DNA of 64,000 nucleotides from Hyphomicrobium_A sp041659545 (lineage in GTDB: Bacteria > Pseudomonadota > Alphaproteobacteria > Rhizobiales > Hyphomicrobiaceae), in assembly GCA_041659545.1 (NCBI GenBank), contig JBAZYB010000001.1, forward strand, positions 124,001 to 188,000, given 5' to 3'. Position 1 is the first letter of the stretch, and every line of letters begins with the position of its first letter. Of the stretch, positions 1-8,965 are shown one piece after another. Made by a program: the position numbers and the translations under genes. A model generated the notes under the pieces. It saw only the letters and a program-made list of their open reading frames with translations, was not told the DNA's origin and did not search any database.

Positions 1-501
1 CCTGGAGGTCTCGATTCTTCGAGCCAGGGCCCGGAAATAGGTCGAGCGTCGACTTCGGCCGGAGGCGGTTTTTGTCATGGCCAACGGAGGGCCGAGTGCG
101 TGGCCGTTGAACGTACATTTGCCACCTGAGCCAACGTCTGGCGAGTTGGGCGCCCCCGGACCGTTCCCACCGGTTGCAGATCGCGCGGTTCGTGGGCTAA
201 TAGGCGGCCAAGAGTGGCCGTTTCCTCAAGTGACCCTGAAAGGCCGCCTGGAGGGCCAAGGCCGACCTCTTCGACGCGACCAAAGATGAGAAAAGGCGCG
301 GGTCTGGCCGTCTATCAAATAGATAGGCTGGATGCCCCGCGACGATCACATCCAGCGCTGCACCCGTGATTGATCCCGGCCACTCGACGTAGGGTGCGCC
401 TCACTGATGGACGGTTGCCGCGCGCTCAGGGCGCGTCGGCTAGATACGACGTCACGGTGATTGTCACCCGCCGAGTTCTGAGGATCTGGAGGCTCTCGCC
501 A
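1..501. other. No supported gene
   Basis: This first half kilobase holds no coding region I can support. A 70-codon frame at 77-289 starts with ATG but is proline- and glycine-rich, has no recognisable domain and no convincing ribosome binding site. The stretch may be intergenic or may hold the tail of a feature outside the window. Confidence 0.5.
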
Positions 502-903
502 ATGGACCCGAACCTATTCCACCTAGATTGGGAACGCACGTTCGAAGCAATCACCGCAATCATCGTCTTGGCGTTCGTCCTCGAAAGGGCATTGGCACTG
601 CTATTCGAGCACCGTTGGTTTGTCAGGCGGTTTGATGAGTCTGGACTTAAGGAGCCGATCGCTTTTGCACTGTCCGCTGGGGTGTGCTGGTGGCGTGACT
701 TCGATGCGCTAAGCATCATCATTCTCGCAGAGAAGACGTCCTTGATCGGGGTTCTGATTACGGGCGCTGTCATTGCGGGAGGCAGCAAGGCCTCCGTCAA
801 GCTGTTCCACGATCTGCTGGGTGTTCAGAGCGATGCAGTCAAGGCCAAGAAGGAGCGAGATGCCGCACGCAACGTGCGGTCAGACACGGTGGTCGTCCGA
901 TGA
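502..903 (+). CDS. Small membrane protein, unknown function
   Basis: 133-residue protein of unknown function. I chose the ATG at 502 because GGAGG lies at 488-492, nine bases upstream; the frame is open further upstream (ATG at 370), but that extension is arginine-rich and unconvincing. A first hydrophobic segment covers about residues 14-30, a second runs from about residue 78 and holds a glycine/alanine-rich stretch, and the C-terminus is charged (lysine/arginine) after about residue 115. This suggests an inner-membrane protein with a cytoplasmic tail. Its TGA overlaps the ATG of the next gene (ATGA), so the two are probably translationally coupled. No family was recognised. Confidence 0.6.
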   Translation: MDPNLFHLDWERTFEAITAIIVLAFVLERALALLFEHRWFVRRFDESGLKEPIAFALSAGVCWWRDFDALSIIILAEKTSLIGVLITGAVIAGGSKASVKLFHDLLGVQSDAVKAKKERDAARNVRSDTVVVR

Positions 904-2189
904 AGACGCGCCAACTTCTTGCGTTGCTACTAGGCCTGGGTCTGTGCACCGCTGCGCTGCAGGCCGATTTTCTTGAGGTTCGTCGCTCCGTGACGCTCAA
1001 GGGCACGCCTCAGGGTGATGCTGAGGTCTTGGACAGCCTCTCAAAGGGCGTGAATGTCGAGTTGCTCCAAGACGGACAGCAGAATGGCTACTATCGTGTC
1101 CGGGTGCCCGAAACCGGGCTTGAAGGCTGGGTTTACCGGACCTTTGTCCGCCGGCACACGGGGGGCCTGCCGAGTTCGGCGCCACCATCCCCGCCGTTGG
1201 CCGCCGCGGCAGCGGGCGGAGGTGTCTGGATTCGCTTTGATCCGGAGTTTGTTCAAAAGCACTTTGACGGAGACCTTGCCTTCTCCGAAATCACCTTTGA
1301 TGGGCAATGGAGAGCCGGTCCGCTGCACAACATGCCCGCCAACAAGGTGTCTTGTAGCGGAAAGGACGGCGAGGTTCACCTTGGCGCGTACGAGTCCTCA
1401 GTCGAGTTGGACGGCTCCGAACGCCCATTCTCGCGACTCGTCGGTCAGCCGACCGTGGCTTGGGGCTTGGTAGCCGAACCGCCAAATGCTACCCGTGACG
1501 ACGCGGAGCTCCTGGAGAGCCTCGAAGGGTCGCGGGTCACGTTTACCGGCTACATGCGGGTCTGGAACGAGGGCCACTACGATGACGAATCGAAGAAGAA
1601 CCCTGACGGTTCAAGTAACCCGAACCACGTTGTTGAACTGCATCCTGCCTGGCATCTGGAGTCTACTGATGAGGGATCGGAGGACTACGATTTCCCCCCG
1701 ACAGCTCCCATGCCGCGCTACGCCGGATATGGCCTGAGCAAGGCCGCCAGAATTTTCAGCGCGGTCTCCGCCGGCAACTGGCCTCTCGCCTATAACGCGA
1801 ATGGTCAATTGCACATCTTCTTGTCCGAGGAGTCAAACTTCTACCAGCTACCGGTGCGCATAACTTCAGTACAGCCCCTGGAGGACGGAATCGTCTTGCG
1901 CGCAGACGTTTGCAGTACGGTCGGTTGCGTGGGGAACCAAGTCCTCTATCGGAATCTTCGTCTTGTCACGCGTAGTGATAGCCAGGACGGAAAGCCATTC
2001 AAGAAGGGTGATGTGACTGAGGTGCTCGGCATCTTCAGTGTCCACCTCGGCAAGGCGAGGCAGATCGCCGCTCCGGCGAACGGCCAGTCACAAGCAGTGT
2101 CGGTCGCCGAGGCCCTTGAGTTCTTCGTCTTCACTCGCGCCGCGCAGAAGGCAGTCATGAACAGCAAGTGTGTTCCTGAGGGTTCGTAG
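900..2189 (+). CDS. Secreted SH3-domain protein
   Basis: 429-residue exported protein. Residues 1-22 form a signal peptide (MKTRQ, leucine-rich core, AxA-like end). Residues about 24-85 resemble a bacterial SH3 domain: R-x-S-V-T-L-K-G-T-P at the start and G-L-E-G-W-V-Y-R-T at the end. The rest is acidic and has no family I recognise. Bacterial SH3 domains usually bind peptides or cell wall, so an envelope role is likely but unproven. The 3' part of the gene (from 1931) and its downstream flank are duplicated at 55649-56089, where the last 84 codons are fused to a transposase gene. The start overlaps the upstream gene by 4 bases. Confidence 0.7.
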   Translation: MKTRQLLALLLGLGLCTAALQADFLEVRRSVTLKGTPQGDAEVLDSLSKGVNVELLQDGQQNGYYRVRVPETGLEGWVYRTFVRRHTGGLPSSAPPSPPLAAAAAGGGVWIRFDPEFVQKHFDGDLAFSEITFDGQWRAGPLHNMPANKVSCSGKDGEVHLGAYESSVELDGSERPFSRLVGQPTVAWGLVAEPPNATRDDAELLESLEGSRVTFTGYMRVWNEGHYDDESKKNPDGSSNPNHVVELHPAWHLESTDEGSEDYDFPPTAPMPRYAGYGLSKAARIFSAVSAGNWPLAYNANGQLHIFLSEESNFYQLPVRITSVQPLEDGIVLRADVCSTVGCVGNQVLYRNLRLVTRSDSQDGKPFKKGDVTEVLGIFSVHLGKARQIAAPANGQSQAVSVAEALEFFVFTRAAQKAVMNSKCVPEGS

Positions 2190-2366
2190 CGTGCCCCGAT
2201 GAGTCCATAAAGTAAGGCGACCTTGCGGGGTGGGTGGCCATTCGGCCAAGGGTGGGCCGAGGCAGGTTCACCTTCGTCTGCCATGGACCAAACTGTCACC
2301 CGCCAAGTGACAAGGTCTGGCTGAGAGGCGAGGCCCCAGCCAACGTGCACTCCGTCGGAGTGGAAC
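1931..2366. repeat. Direct repeat DR-L, left copy (436 bp)
   Basis: Matches 55649-56089 in the same orientation. The coding part appears about 95% identical by eye, with mostly synonymous changes; the downstream non-coding part is a little lower, with small indels. It spans the last 84 codons of the SH3-protein gene plus about 175 bp of 3' flank. Together with the right copy it brackets about 53.3 kb containing the biosynthetic cluster. No coding gene was seen in the remaining intergenic part up to 2476. Confidence 0.9.
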
Positions 2367-2476
2367 AGTGGCAGAGGCCTCAAGGACGATGTCAATCTCT
2401 TAGACCGTTCGCGACAAAGATCGCGCGGTCCCGCCAGTGATACGATTCGGAGCGATTCGCAATTGAGGGAGCTGCA

Positions 2477-3406
2477 GTGCAAATCAAAGCGTATATCGCT
2501 GTCCTGTTTGCGACGACGTTTACGTCATGCGGTGGGGCCACACCCCTGACAGCTCCTTCAGCTCCAGGTCAGCCTTCCCCAACTGCGAGTGTGCCCACTT
2601 CTCCAACTCCGATCGAACCCCCAAAGTACACATTGCGGGGGTCTGTAGGGGAATACGGCTCGTCTAACTTGAACAACACAACCCCGATTGCAGGGGTAAG
2701 CGTCTCCATTGTCGACGGGCCGAACGCCGGGACATCGGCAATGAGCGATGCGAGCGGACAGTACTCGATACCTGGTGTTCTTGCCGGCACATTCAACCTT
2801 CGAGCCGCTTTGAACGGCTACCAAACGCAAGAGCGATCAACGACTCTGGCAACCGACATGACTGTCAACTTCGTGATGGTCAGAGACTGTAGTCCGTGGC
2901 CATCGGCGCTTGCGCCGATGATGGCCAGGATGTCGCTGGTCAGTAATCTTTGTCTCGTTAGGTGGCCAAGCAATCAGGCCTCCAACTATGTTGCTTCGCA
3001 GCGCGTCGTGTATTACCGCTCCCCGAGCCCGGTGGGTGGCGAGCTTGCTGCAATAGCCCACGAACTCTGCCACGTACACCAACACCGCGTGATTCTTGAT
3101 TCAGGAAGGTCGGATCCGGCACATGACGGTGAGTTTGTGCCGGCGTGGACCGAAACCGCCGAGGGGCGCAGCTTTGTTGAGCTAACAGGCTGGCGGCTGG
3201 GTAGCCCGGGAGGGCAGGCACCCGGTTTTGGATGGGTTGAGGCATGCGAGAGATGGAGCTGTGGCTACGCCAACCCTATTGAAGATAATGCTGAGGCGTG
3301 TGCCTACTGGAGCAACCCTGGCAACGATGCGGGCCGCGGCAAACAGCCACTGCAAGAATTTGCCCCAAGAAGGGCTGAGTGGATGCGGCGTTGGTTGCCA
3401 TACTGA
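2477..3406 (+). CDS. Lipoprotein with carboxypeptidase-regulatory-like domain and HExxH site
   Basis: 309 residues from a GTG start preceded by GAGGGAG. A lipobox-like FTSC places the lipidated cysteine at residue 18, followed by a Pro/Ser/Thr-rich linker (20-48). Residues about 51-135 look like a carboxypeptidase-regulatory-like beta-sandwich (P-I-A-G-V-S-V, G-Q-Y-S-I-P-G-V, G-T-F-N-L-R-A). The C-terminal half contains HELCH at 195-199, a zincin HExxH motif, with another His at 202 and acidic residues later that could be the third ligand. It is probably an outer-membrane or periplasmic metallopeptidase-like protein; the substrate is unknown. The rest of the zincin fold was not confirmed. Confidence 0.65.
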   Translation: MQIKAYIAVLFATTFTSCGGATPLTAPSAPGQPSPTASVPTSPTPIEPPKYTLRGSVGEYGSSNLNNTTPIAGVSVSIVDGPNAGTSAMSDASGQYSIPGVLAGTFNLRAALNGYQTQERSTTLATDMTVNFVMVRDCSPWPSALAPMMARMSLVSNLCLVRWPSNQASNYVASQRVVYYRSPSPVGGELAAIAHELCHVHQHRVILDSGRSDPAHDGEFVPAWTETAEGRSFVELTGWRLGSPGGQAPGFGWVEACERWSCGYANPIEDNAEACAYWSNPGNDAGRGKQPLQEFAPRRAEWMRRWLPY

Positions 3407-3549
3407 GCGGCGCGCGCTAACACGTGAGCCTTGACGACGCGATCAAGGAGACTCAGATTAGGACGCCAACTGGTTCAGAATGTCTGGAATCCACAAATGG
3501 CCTAGCCGATCTCTCTGGCTTGCTTGATTGTCTGAGACGTAGACTTGTT

Positions 3550-4712
3550 ATGTTCCTGACACGCCTCAGTGCCGTCGTGCCGCTCTGTTTACTGTGTTTT
3601 GTGGCATGTAGTGGCAAGGAGTCGCCCAAGACTCCACTGTCACCGTCGCCCTCGGCTACCGTGACTGCAATCACGGTTTCTGGAACGTCCTCGCTTGTAG
3701 CTGTGACGCAAACCACCCAGCTGCGAGCAGTTGCGTCACTTTCGAATGGCACCAGCCAAGACGTCACGACGCAAGCCTCGTGGTTGTCCAGCAATCCCAA
3801 CGTTGCCATGGTCTCGGCAACCGGACTCGTGACCGCCACGGGTTATGGCGGCGCCGACATTCAGGCCACTCACGCAGGCTTCAGTGGAATCATCTCCGTG
3901 TCGATCGCACCACCAGCGAGCGGCAGCCTCCTTCTGTACGACGTCGCAGCGGATGTCCCCGCAGCCGATCTCGACGCGATTCGCCGAGGAATCGTTCAGG
4001 CGCAAGCGTTCCTGGCGAGCGAGCTGGGAGGAGACATCCCGGTCAACACTCAGCTCGGCATCAACGTGAAGGTGGTCGCGACGGCCTCGGCAATCCGGAC
4101 CCCGGCGCTCAAATACCGGGCGGTGGTGGCGCGTGCTGCACGGCACTCGACACCTCCGGGCGGCCCCGACCGTTCTTCGACGTCAGGCATCCACATTTTG
4201 CCCAGCCCGGATGGGGCGGTGAATGGAGCTTGACGGCCCAGAAAGAAAAGACCGCGGCTCACGAATACACGCATGGGTGGCAGTCTGCGTTGGGTGGACT
4301 GAGTTTCACATCAAGAGAACGCCTTGTTGCCTGGATGAGCGAAGGGATGGCTGATTACATCGCGTTTTCGATGATGATCCGACGCGGTCAGATCAGGGAG
4401 GCCGACAGGGATACTTTCATGCTTCGGAACGCACTGTCGACAGGGCAGGCGGTTCGATGTTTGGGATCCCTCGAAGGCGTCATCACGTCAATTGGTGTCT
4501 GGCCCGGCGACGTCGGCCAGATTGCGGTGAAGCGACTGGTTGCCCAAAGCTCCAATGGCATGTTGTCGCTGCGCATCCTGAACCAAGGCTTGGGTGCCGG
4601 CATGAATTTCGACCAAGCCTTCCAGGACGCCTTCGGCGTAACTAAGCAGGCTTTTTACGAGGCCTTCCCCACCTATCTGGCGAGCCTCGGCGGGCCTTCT
4701 TCATGTTCCTGA
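3550..4712 (+). pseudogene. Frameshifted lipoprotein with Ig-like domain and gluzincin peptidase domain
   Basis: The 5' part reads in one frame from ATG 3550: a lipoprotein signal (lipobox F-V-A-C) then a BIG2-like Ig domain (V-T-A-I-T-V-S-G-T, S-S-N-P-N-V-A-M-V, A-T-G-L-V-T-A-T-G). The homologous-looking continuation lies in another frame: G-N-P-D-P-G, G-G-G-G-A-C-C-T-A-L-D, F-F-D-V-R-H-P-H-F, then the zinc motif HEYTH near 4259-4273 and E-G-M-A-D-Y that can supply the third ligand. The switch lies near 4075-4095. The gene is either a recent pseudogene by a small indel or a sequencing error; both halves otherwise look well conserved. The family resembles secreted gluzincins that need an intact HExxH and a downstream Glu. 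Confidence 0.7.
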
Positions 4713-4801
4713 CCGTCCGACGAAATCCGGAGATCGGGGCCCTCAACGGCGTTCGAAGTCCGTCTTCCCAGCCACCTTGCCCTCTCAGTCGAACTGGGAA
4801 A

Positions 4802-5038
4802 TAGCGGCAGAGGATGGCAGAAGATGGAAGAAGGCGGAAGAGGATGGAAGCTATTGGCAGATGGGTGCGAAGCAGGGAGACGACCCCGAGCCTCTGCTGA
4901 TTCCTGCTAGGCTCTGCCGTTGTCTGCCAAGTACTGCCGTTTCAGCCGGTTAGCCGTTTTGCCGCTCTGCCACGGTCTGCCGCGTACTGCCGTGGTATGC
5001 GGCTAGCTCCAATCAAATGACACTCGAAATGACACTCG
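4802..5038. repeat. 237-bp repeat element, left copy
   Basis: Starts TAGCGGCAGAGGATGGCAG, runs as a purine-rich tract (units like GGCAGAAGATGG, GGAAGAGGATGG), then a shared core GCTATTGGCAGATGGGTGCG, then a pyrimidine-rich half made of CTGCCG/TCTGCC units, and ends AATGACACTCGAAATGACACTCG. The two halves are partly complementary, so a single strand could fold into a long imperfect hairpin. A second copy of equal length lies at 56090-56326 in the same orientation. It has no coding potential. It resembles an intergenic dispersed repeat or a non-autonomous element; the rest of 4713-5267 shows nothing else. Confidence 0.85.
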
Positions 5039-5306
5039 CCGCGAGCCTCTCCGAGATCTTCTCCTCGGAACACTTGCTGGAAAGGCTCCACCAGGTTTTC
5101 TGAAACAGTGCGGCGTCAGTCAGGATCCACCGTGAGCTTCGGACAGACCGAGCATCGACTCGGATGCCACCAGCGGGTCCCATTCTGGTCGCCGCTTGAC
5201 AACCGCTGCGGAGACTGTGATCGGCGCCGTGTTCATGGACATCGCGCAAAGTGGTATTTTGCGGTCTGTGAGTAGCCCCGCCCATGAGTCACCCCAAGGT
5301 ATCGAA

Positions 5307-5650
5307 ATGCGTCGCAGCGCGGAGGCGCGGGCGCTCAGGCGCGGCGGGAGTTAGGTGATCGCCAGGGGGCGGAGCGACGGTACTCGGACCAGCTCCGCCA
5401 CGAGGCCGTCGCGTACTGGCGGGCGCGCGAGCCGACGGGCGACGGGGTGCGCGCGGTGGCGACCGCGCTCGGCGTCGCGCCAGTGAGCCTGCGCCGATGG
5501 GCCCAGGATCCGCGGTGGCGCCCGGTCCGTGTCATCGCCGACGCGGCGCCCGTGCCCCCGCGCCTCGTGGTAGTCATCGACGCCACGGGCGTCCGCGTCG
5601 AGGGCGTGGACGTCGAGACGGCTGCGCAACTGGCCGCGCGGTTGCGATGA
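5307..5650 (+). pseudogene. tnpA: IS66 TnpA-like protein, frameshifted
   Basis: From ATG 5307 the frame closes at TAG 5352. The continuation in another frame (from about 5342) reads R-E-L-G-D-R-Q, then R-H-E-A-V-A-Y-W-R-A-R and a helix-turn-helix-like A-T-A-L-G-V-A-P-V-S-L-R-R-W. This matches the small IS66 OrfA accessory protein of roughly 110 residues. A single-base indel near 5340 explains the break. Its TGA overlaps the ATG of tnpB. Confidence 0.65.
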
Positions 5651-6025
5651 GATGGGCCGGCCGGCGCGTCGCCGTCTACGCGCACGGTGCGCCGACGGAC
5701 ATGCGCAAGGGGTTCGACAGCCTCTGCGTTGATGGTCACCGAACGACTGGCGCGGAATCCCCTGAGCGGCGATGTCTTCCTGTTCGTGAGCCGGAATCGC
5801 ATCCGCGCGAAGGTCCTGCACTTCGACGGGACGGGGCTCTGTCTGTATGTGAAGCGCCTGGAGCGCGGGCGCTTCGCGGCCCTGTGGCGTGACGAAGCCG
5901 CTGGTCCGATGACGCTGACGGTGAGCGAGCTCGATCTCTTTCTCGATGGCAGCTCGCTGGTGGGGCGGATGCCGCTCACGCCGCCCGCCCTCACGCAGTT
6001 TTCGCTTGCCTCGGATCGCGCGTGA
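5647..6025 (+). pseudogene. tnpB: IS66 TnpB-like protein, frameshifted
   Basis: ATG 5647 starts a frame with V-Y-A-H-G-A-P-T-D-M-R-K-G-F-D, the IS66 Orf2 signature. The match then jumps to another frame near 5735 and continues with N-P-L-S-G-D-V-F-L-F-V-S, K-V-L-H-F-D-G-T-G-L-C-L and K-R-L-E-R-G-R-F to the stop at 6025. Together the halves cover a normal-length TnpB (about 115-125 residues). The protein is needed for IS66 transposition but has no known catalytic role. Confidence 0.8.
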
Positions 6026-6044
6026 TGATCTACTGTGCGGCAAC

Positions 6045-7529
6045 GTGGTGCCCTTGGCTGGGGAACGCGACGTCGACACGCTCCGGCAGATCAGTCGGCT
6101 CCTCGAGCGCGAGAATCAGCGACTCATCACCCAGAATCTCCAACTGACGACGGAACTCGCGCGGCTGCGCGGGCTCCCCGAGGTCGCGCAGCTGACGTTC
6201 GCCATCGAGCAGACGCTGCACCAGACACGGGCGGCCATTCTCGGGGGCGCGCCAGCCGCGCCAGCCCCGGCCATCCCGCGGCCCCCGCGGCCGGGACACG
6301 GGCCGCGCGAGCAGCCGGCCTTGCCGGTCATCGAGGTGCGGCACGAGCTGGCGCCTGATCAGCGCGGGTGCCCGGCCTGCGGGGGCACGCTCACCGAGCT
6401 GGCCGGCCAATACGAAACGGCCGAGCGCATCACCACCGTGAAGGCCACGTATCACGTGCAGCACCATGCGCGGCAGAAGTATCGGTGTGCGTGCAACGGG
6501 GCCGTGGTCACCGCACCCGCCCCGCCCACCCTGATCCCGGGCGGGCGGTATACCCCGGCCTTCGCGGTCAGCGTGGCCGTCGCGAAGTACACCGATCATT
6601 TGCCGCTGGAGCGTCAGGTGCGGATGATGGCGCGCGAGGGCCTGATCGTCGAGTCGCAGACGTTGTGGGATCAGATTCAGGCCCCTGGCGCGGCATCTCG
6701 AGCCCACCTACGAGGCCTTGGTCGCCAGGCCTTGGCCGTGCCGGCGATCCATGTCGATGAAACGCGCTGGCCCCGCCTCGGATCGGACGCCCAGTCGGCC
6801 GGCACCGTCTGGGGCCTCGCGACACCGACGATCGCCTTCTATCGCATCTTGCCCGGGAAGTCCGCGGACGAGGGCCGGCAGTTCCTCGGCGGCTATCGCG
6901 GCACGGTCGTCGTGGACGGGTACGCCGTGTACGAGGTGCTGGCGCGGGACGGACCTCACTTTGCACTCGCGCACTGCTGGGCGCACACGAAGCGGAAGTA
7001 TGACGCGATCGCCGAGCACTGGCCGACTGCGTGTGCTGAGATCACCGAGCTGATCGGCGATCTGTACGCCGTCGAACGCCTCGTCCCCGGTCGGTTTCCC
7101 GGCGATGCCGCCGCGCAGGCCCTGCGGCAACAGCTTCGGTAGGCGCGATCGGGGCCGATCCTCGGTCGCATCAAGACCTGGGCGACCGAGCAAGTCGGCC
7201 TGCCGCGCAGCGAGTTTGGCAAGGCGGTGCGTTACATGCTCGAACGGTGGACCGGCCTCACCCGGTTCGTCGACGACCCCTGCATTGCACTCGACAACAA
7301 TGCCGCGGAGCGGGCGCTCCGGGGGCCGGTCGTCGGCCGCAAGAATCACTACGGCTCGAAGTCGCTGCGGGGGACGCAGGTCGCCGCGCTCTTCTACACG
7401 CTGTGCGAGACCGCGAAGCTCACCGGCGTCGATCCGCACGCGTATCTGCTGCACGCCGTCGAGGCCGCCCTCGCGCGGCCCGGCACGGTCACGCTGCCCG
7501 ACGCGCTCCTGCTCGCCACCTCGGCGTAG
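6045..7529 (+). pseudogene. tnpC: IS66 TnpC transposase with in-frame stop
   Basis: The DDE transposase of IS66. It reads from a likely GTG at 6045: a leucine-rich coiled coil (R-L-L-E-R-E-N-Q-R-L-I), a Cys-rich zinc-finger-like part (C-P-A-C-G-G-T-L), then the catalytic region with H-V-D-E-T-R-W and V-V-D-G-Y-A-V-Y-E-V. TAG at 7140-7142 interrupts the frame; beyond it the same frame resumes with the conserved C-I-A-L-D-N-N-A-A-E-R-A-L-R-G and V-V-G-R-K-N-H to 7529. Apart from the nonsense codon and a small disturbance near 6690 the protein is full length (about 490 codons). Confidence 0.85.
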
Positions 7530-7587
7530 CGGCCCCTTTCGTTGCCCCCGGCTCAGAACACCACCACGGGCCAGGGCGAGGACTTAC

Positions 7588-8156
7588 TGACTACCGCATT
7601 GGAATCCGTTGGTGTCGCTGTGCCGTTAAGGCTACTAGCGGCATCGCCATTTGTGCTCCGGTTCCCACAGACATACCTAAATGCAGTGGACCCGGGCCGC
7701 ATGCTATATGGCATTACCTCCCGAGGTGAGGGCGGTCACCTCTCTCTTCGGCCCACACTTAGCAAGCTTTCGACAAAGGTGATTGCCGTCCGAGCTGTGA
7801 CACAACGCGACCAATTTGCAGAGGAGGCGCCGTTCCCAATTCGTCCTCAGATGCGACTGGGCGTAATTCCGTTCGGCTCCGCAGATGGAATGGATCGACT
7901 CACAGTAGGTCACGTGCTAGTGCGCGGGCGGCGCGTGCCAGTCATTTCTCGCCCTTCGCTTGAGCACACTCGCATCGATCTGACCGATGTTCCAGACGTT
8001 GGCGTTGGTGAGGAGGTAGTGATTATTGGCAAACAATTGGGTGACGCGATAGATGCGGAGACAATCACCGCGAAAACCGGCATACCTCACAACCAAATCG
8101 CGACAGCCATCGGTCCGCGTGTCCAGCGAACTTACCTATCAACGCCTATTCTCTAA
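7588..8156 (+). pseudogene. alr: Alanine racemase, C-terminal fragment
   Basis: About 190 codons with no start of their own, open from the right end of the IS66 element. The sequence matches the C-terminal beta-domain of PLP-dependent alanine racemase: T-K-V-I-A-V-R-A-V, R-L-G-V-I-P-F-G-S-A-D-G, V-L-V-R-G-R-R-V-P-V-I, H-T-R-I-D-L-T-D-V-P-D-V, V-G-E-E-V-V-I-I-G, and the ending I-G-P-R-V-Q-R-T-Y-L. The whole PLP barrel with its lysine is missing. The usual Ser-Met-Asp of the second half reads Ser-Leu-Glu. It is a dead gene left by insertion of IS66 or a linked deletion. Confidence 0.8.
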
Positions 8157-8466
8157 TGACGTCCGACGCGCTTCGAGGTTCGAAACAGTCCACGACTTTT
8201 CAGCGCGGCCGGCCGATTGACACTCTAGAACGCGAACGAACATATCCCTCGAGGAGAGTGAGCTGCCGGCCGTTCATCTTTCCGTCATGCCCGTTGGAAC
8301 ATCCTCCCGAAACCGCTCGTTGAGCGACCCGATTGCGGCGTTGTCTGCCCGCCAAACAAGTTGCGACACACCCATGTAGACAGATAGACGGCCACTAAGT
8401 AGAATTCTCTCACACGCTCGGCTGAACAAACCCTGGCCTCGAAGGCATCCTTGGAATCGGAGCATC
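8157..8466. other. Intergenic, no gene seen
   Basis: 310 bases between the alanine racemase remnant and the next small gene. A minus-strand open frame here is mostly the antisense of the gene at 8467 and has no recognisable product. No clear promoter or terminator was seen. Confidence 0.5.
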
Positions 8467-8700
8467 ATGGAGAGCGCGCAAGTCGTTCTGCAAAAAGCAC
8501 TTAGCCAGCTTGTTGCACAGAAAGTTCGAACGGAAAGGGAAATAAGGGCTGTACAGACCGCCTTGGCATCGATCGGGATCGCATCCCCGGCGCTTGCTGC
8601 GCGGCGTCGGCGGAAGCCCATGAACGCCGCCGAAAGGAAGTTGGTCAGCAAGCGAATGAAAGCCTACTGGGCCAAGAAGAGAACGCAACAGTCCTCGTAA
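8467..8700 (+). CDS. Small basic protein, unknown function
   Basis: 77 residues. The N-terminal half is a predicted amphipathic helix (residues about 1-35, Gln/Leu/Lys/Glu-rich), followed by a basic R-R-R-R-K-P linker and a C-terminal A-E-R-K-L-V-S-K-R-M-K-A-Y-W-A-K-K-R. The basic tail with a conserved-looking Tyr-Trp resembles small nucleic-acid-binding proteins often seen in soil bacteria, but I cannot name a family. It stands alone with its own ATG. Confidence 0.55.
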   Translation: MESAQVVLQKALSQLVAQKVRTEREIRAVQTALASIGIASPALAARRRRKPMNAAERKLVSKRMKAYWAKKRTQQSS

Positions 8701-8893
8701 CGAGTGCCAAGGGGCATTCGCGCTCGGCGCCAAACGCCCGCTCTTAAATTCAAGCTTCCGCTACCCCCACAAAACACGGTCCGTTGGGATCCTGAGCACG
8801 ATCTGCCGTACTTCCTCCGCTGCAGGGTTTCTTTGCATCTGGAGGCGCGGAAATCGTTGCGGAATGGTATTGTCGCGTTTCCTTAAGACATAA

Positions 8894-8912
8894 GAGACAT
8901 TATCAATGTCTC
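8894..8912. promoter_or_regulatory. Perfect palindrome, putative operator (site 1)
   Basis: GAGACATT-ATC-AATGTCTC: 8-bp perfect arms with a 3-base spacer, 53 bp upstream of the ATG at 8966. The inner pattern GACAT-N6-TGTCTC recurs at 9837-9853 upstream of the gene at 9943, which makes a shared regulator binding site more likely than a chance palindrome. Confidence 0.55.
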
Positions 8913-8965
8913 ATACTCGTTAGTCGTTCAGACAGGGTCGGGGCCGCTTCAGTGGAGCGTCGTAC

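Larger units (their letters stand above)
5268..7587 (+). mobile_element. Degenerate IS66-family insertion sequence
   Basis: Three consecutive reading frames match the TnpA-TnpB-TnpC order of IS66, and all three are broken (frameshift, frameshift, in-frame stop). Tentative imperfect ends are GTGAGTAGCCCCGCCC at 5268 and the inverted GTAAGTCCTCGCCC ending at 7587, giving about 2.3 kb, typical of the family. No matching 8-bp target duplication is visible at these ends, so the exact boundaries are uncertain. The 3' remnant of an alanine racemase gene abuts the right end. Confidence 0.75.

Noticed and set aside
77..289. 70-codon open frame at the left edge
   Set aside because: No domain, no convincing ribosome site, proline/glycine-rich composition of a non-coding frame.
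4802..5038. CRISPR-like array in the GGCAGAxGATGG tract
   Set aside because: Units are short and irregular and have no spacers; it matches the dispersed 237-bp element instead.
5335..6079. Long minus-strand open frames across the IS66 genes
   Set aside because: They are antisense shadows of GC-rich coding DNA; arginine-rich and without any domain.
8704..8886. 60-codon frame after the small basic protein gene
   Set aside because: No ribosome site or recognisable feature; could be real, but I cannot support it.
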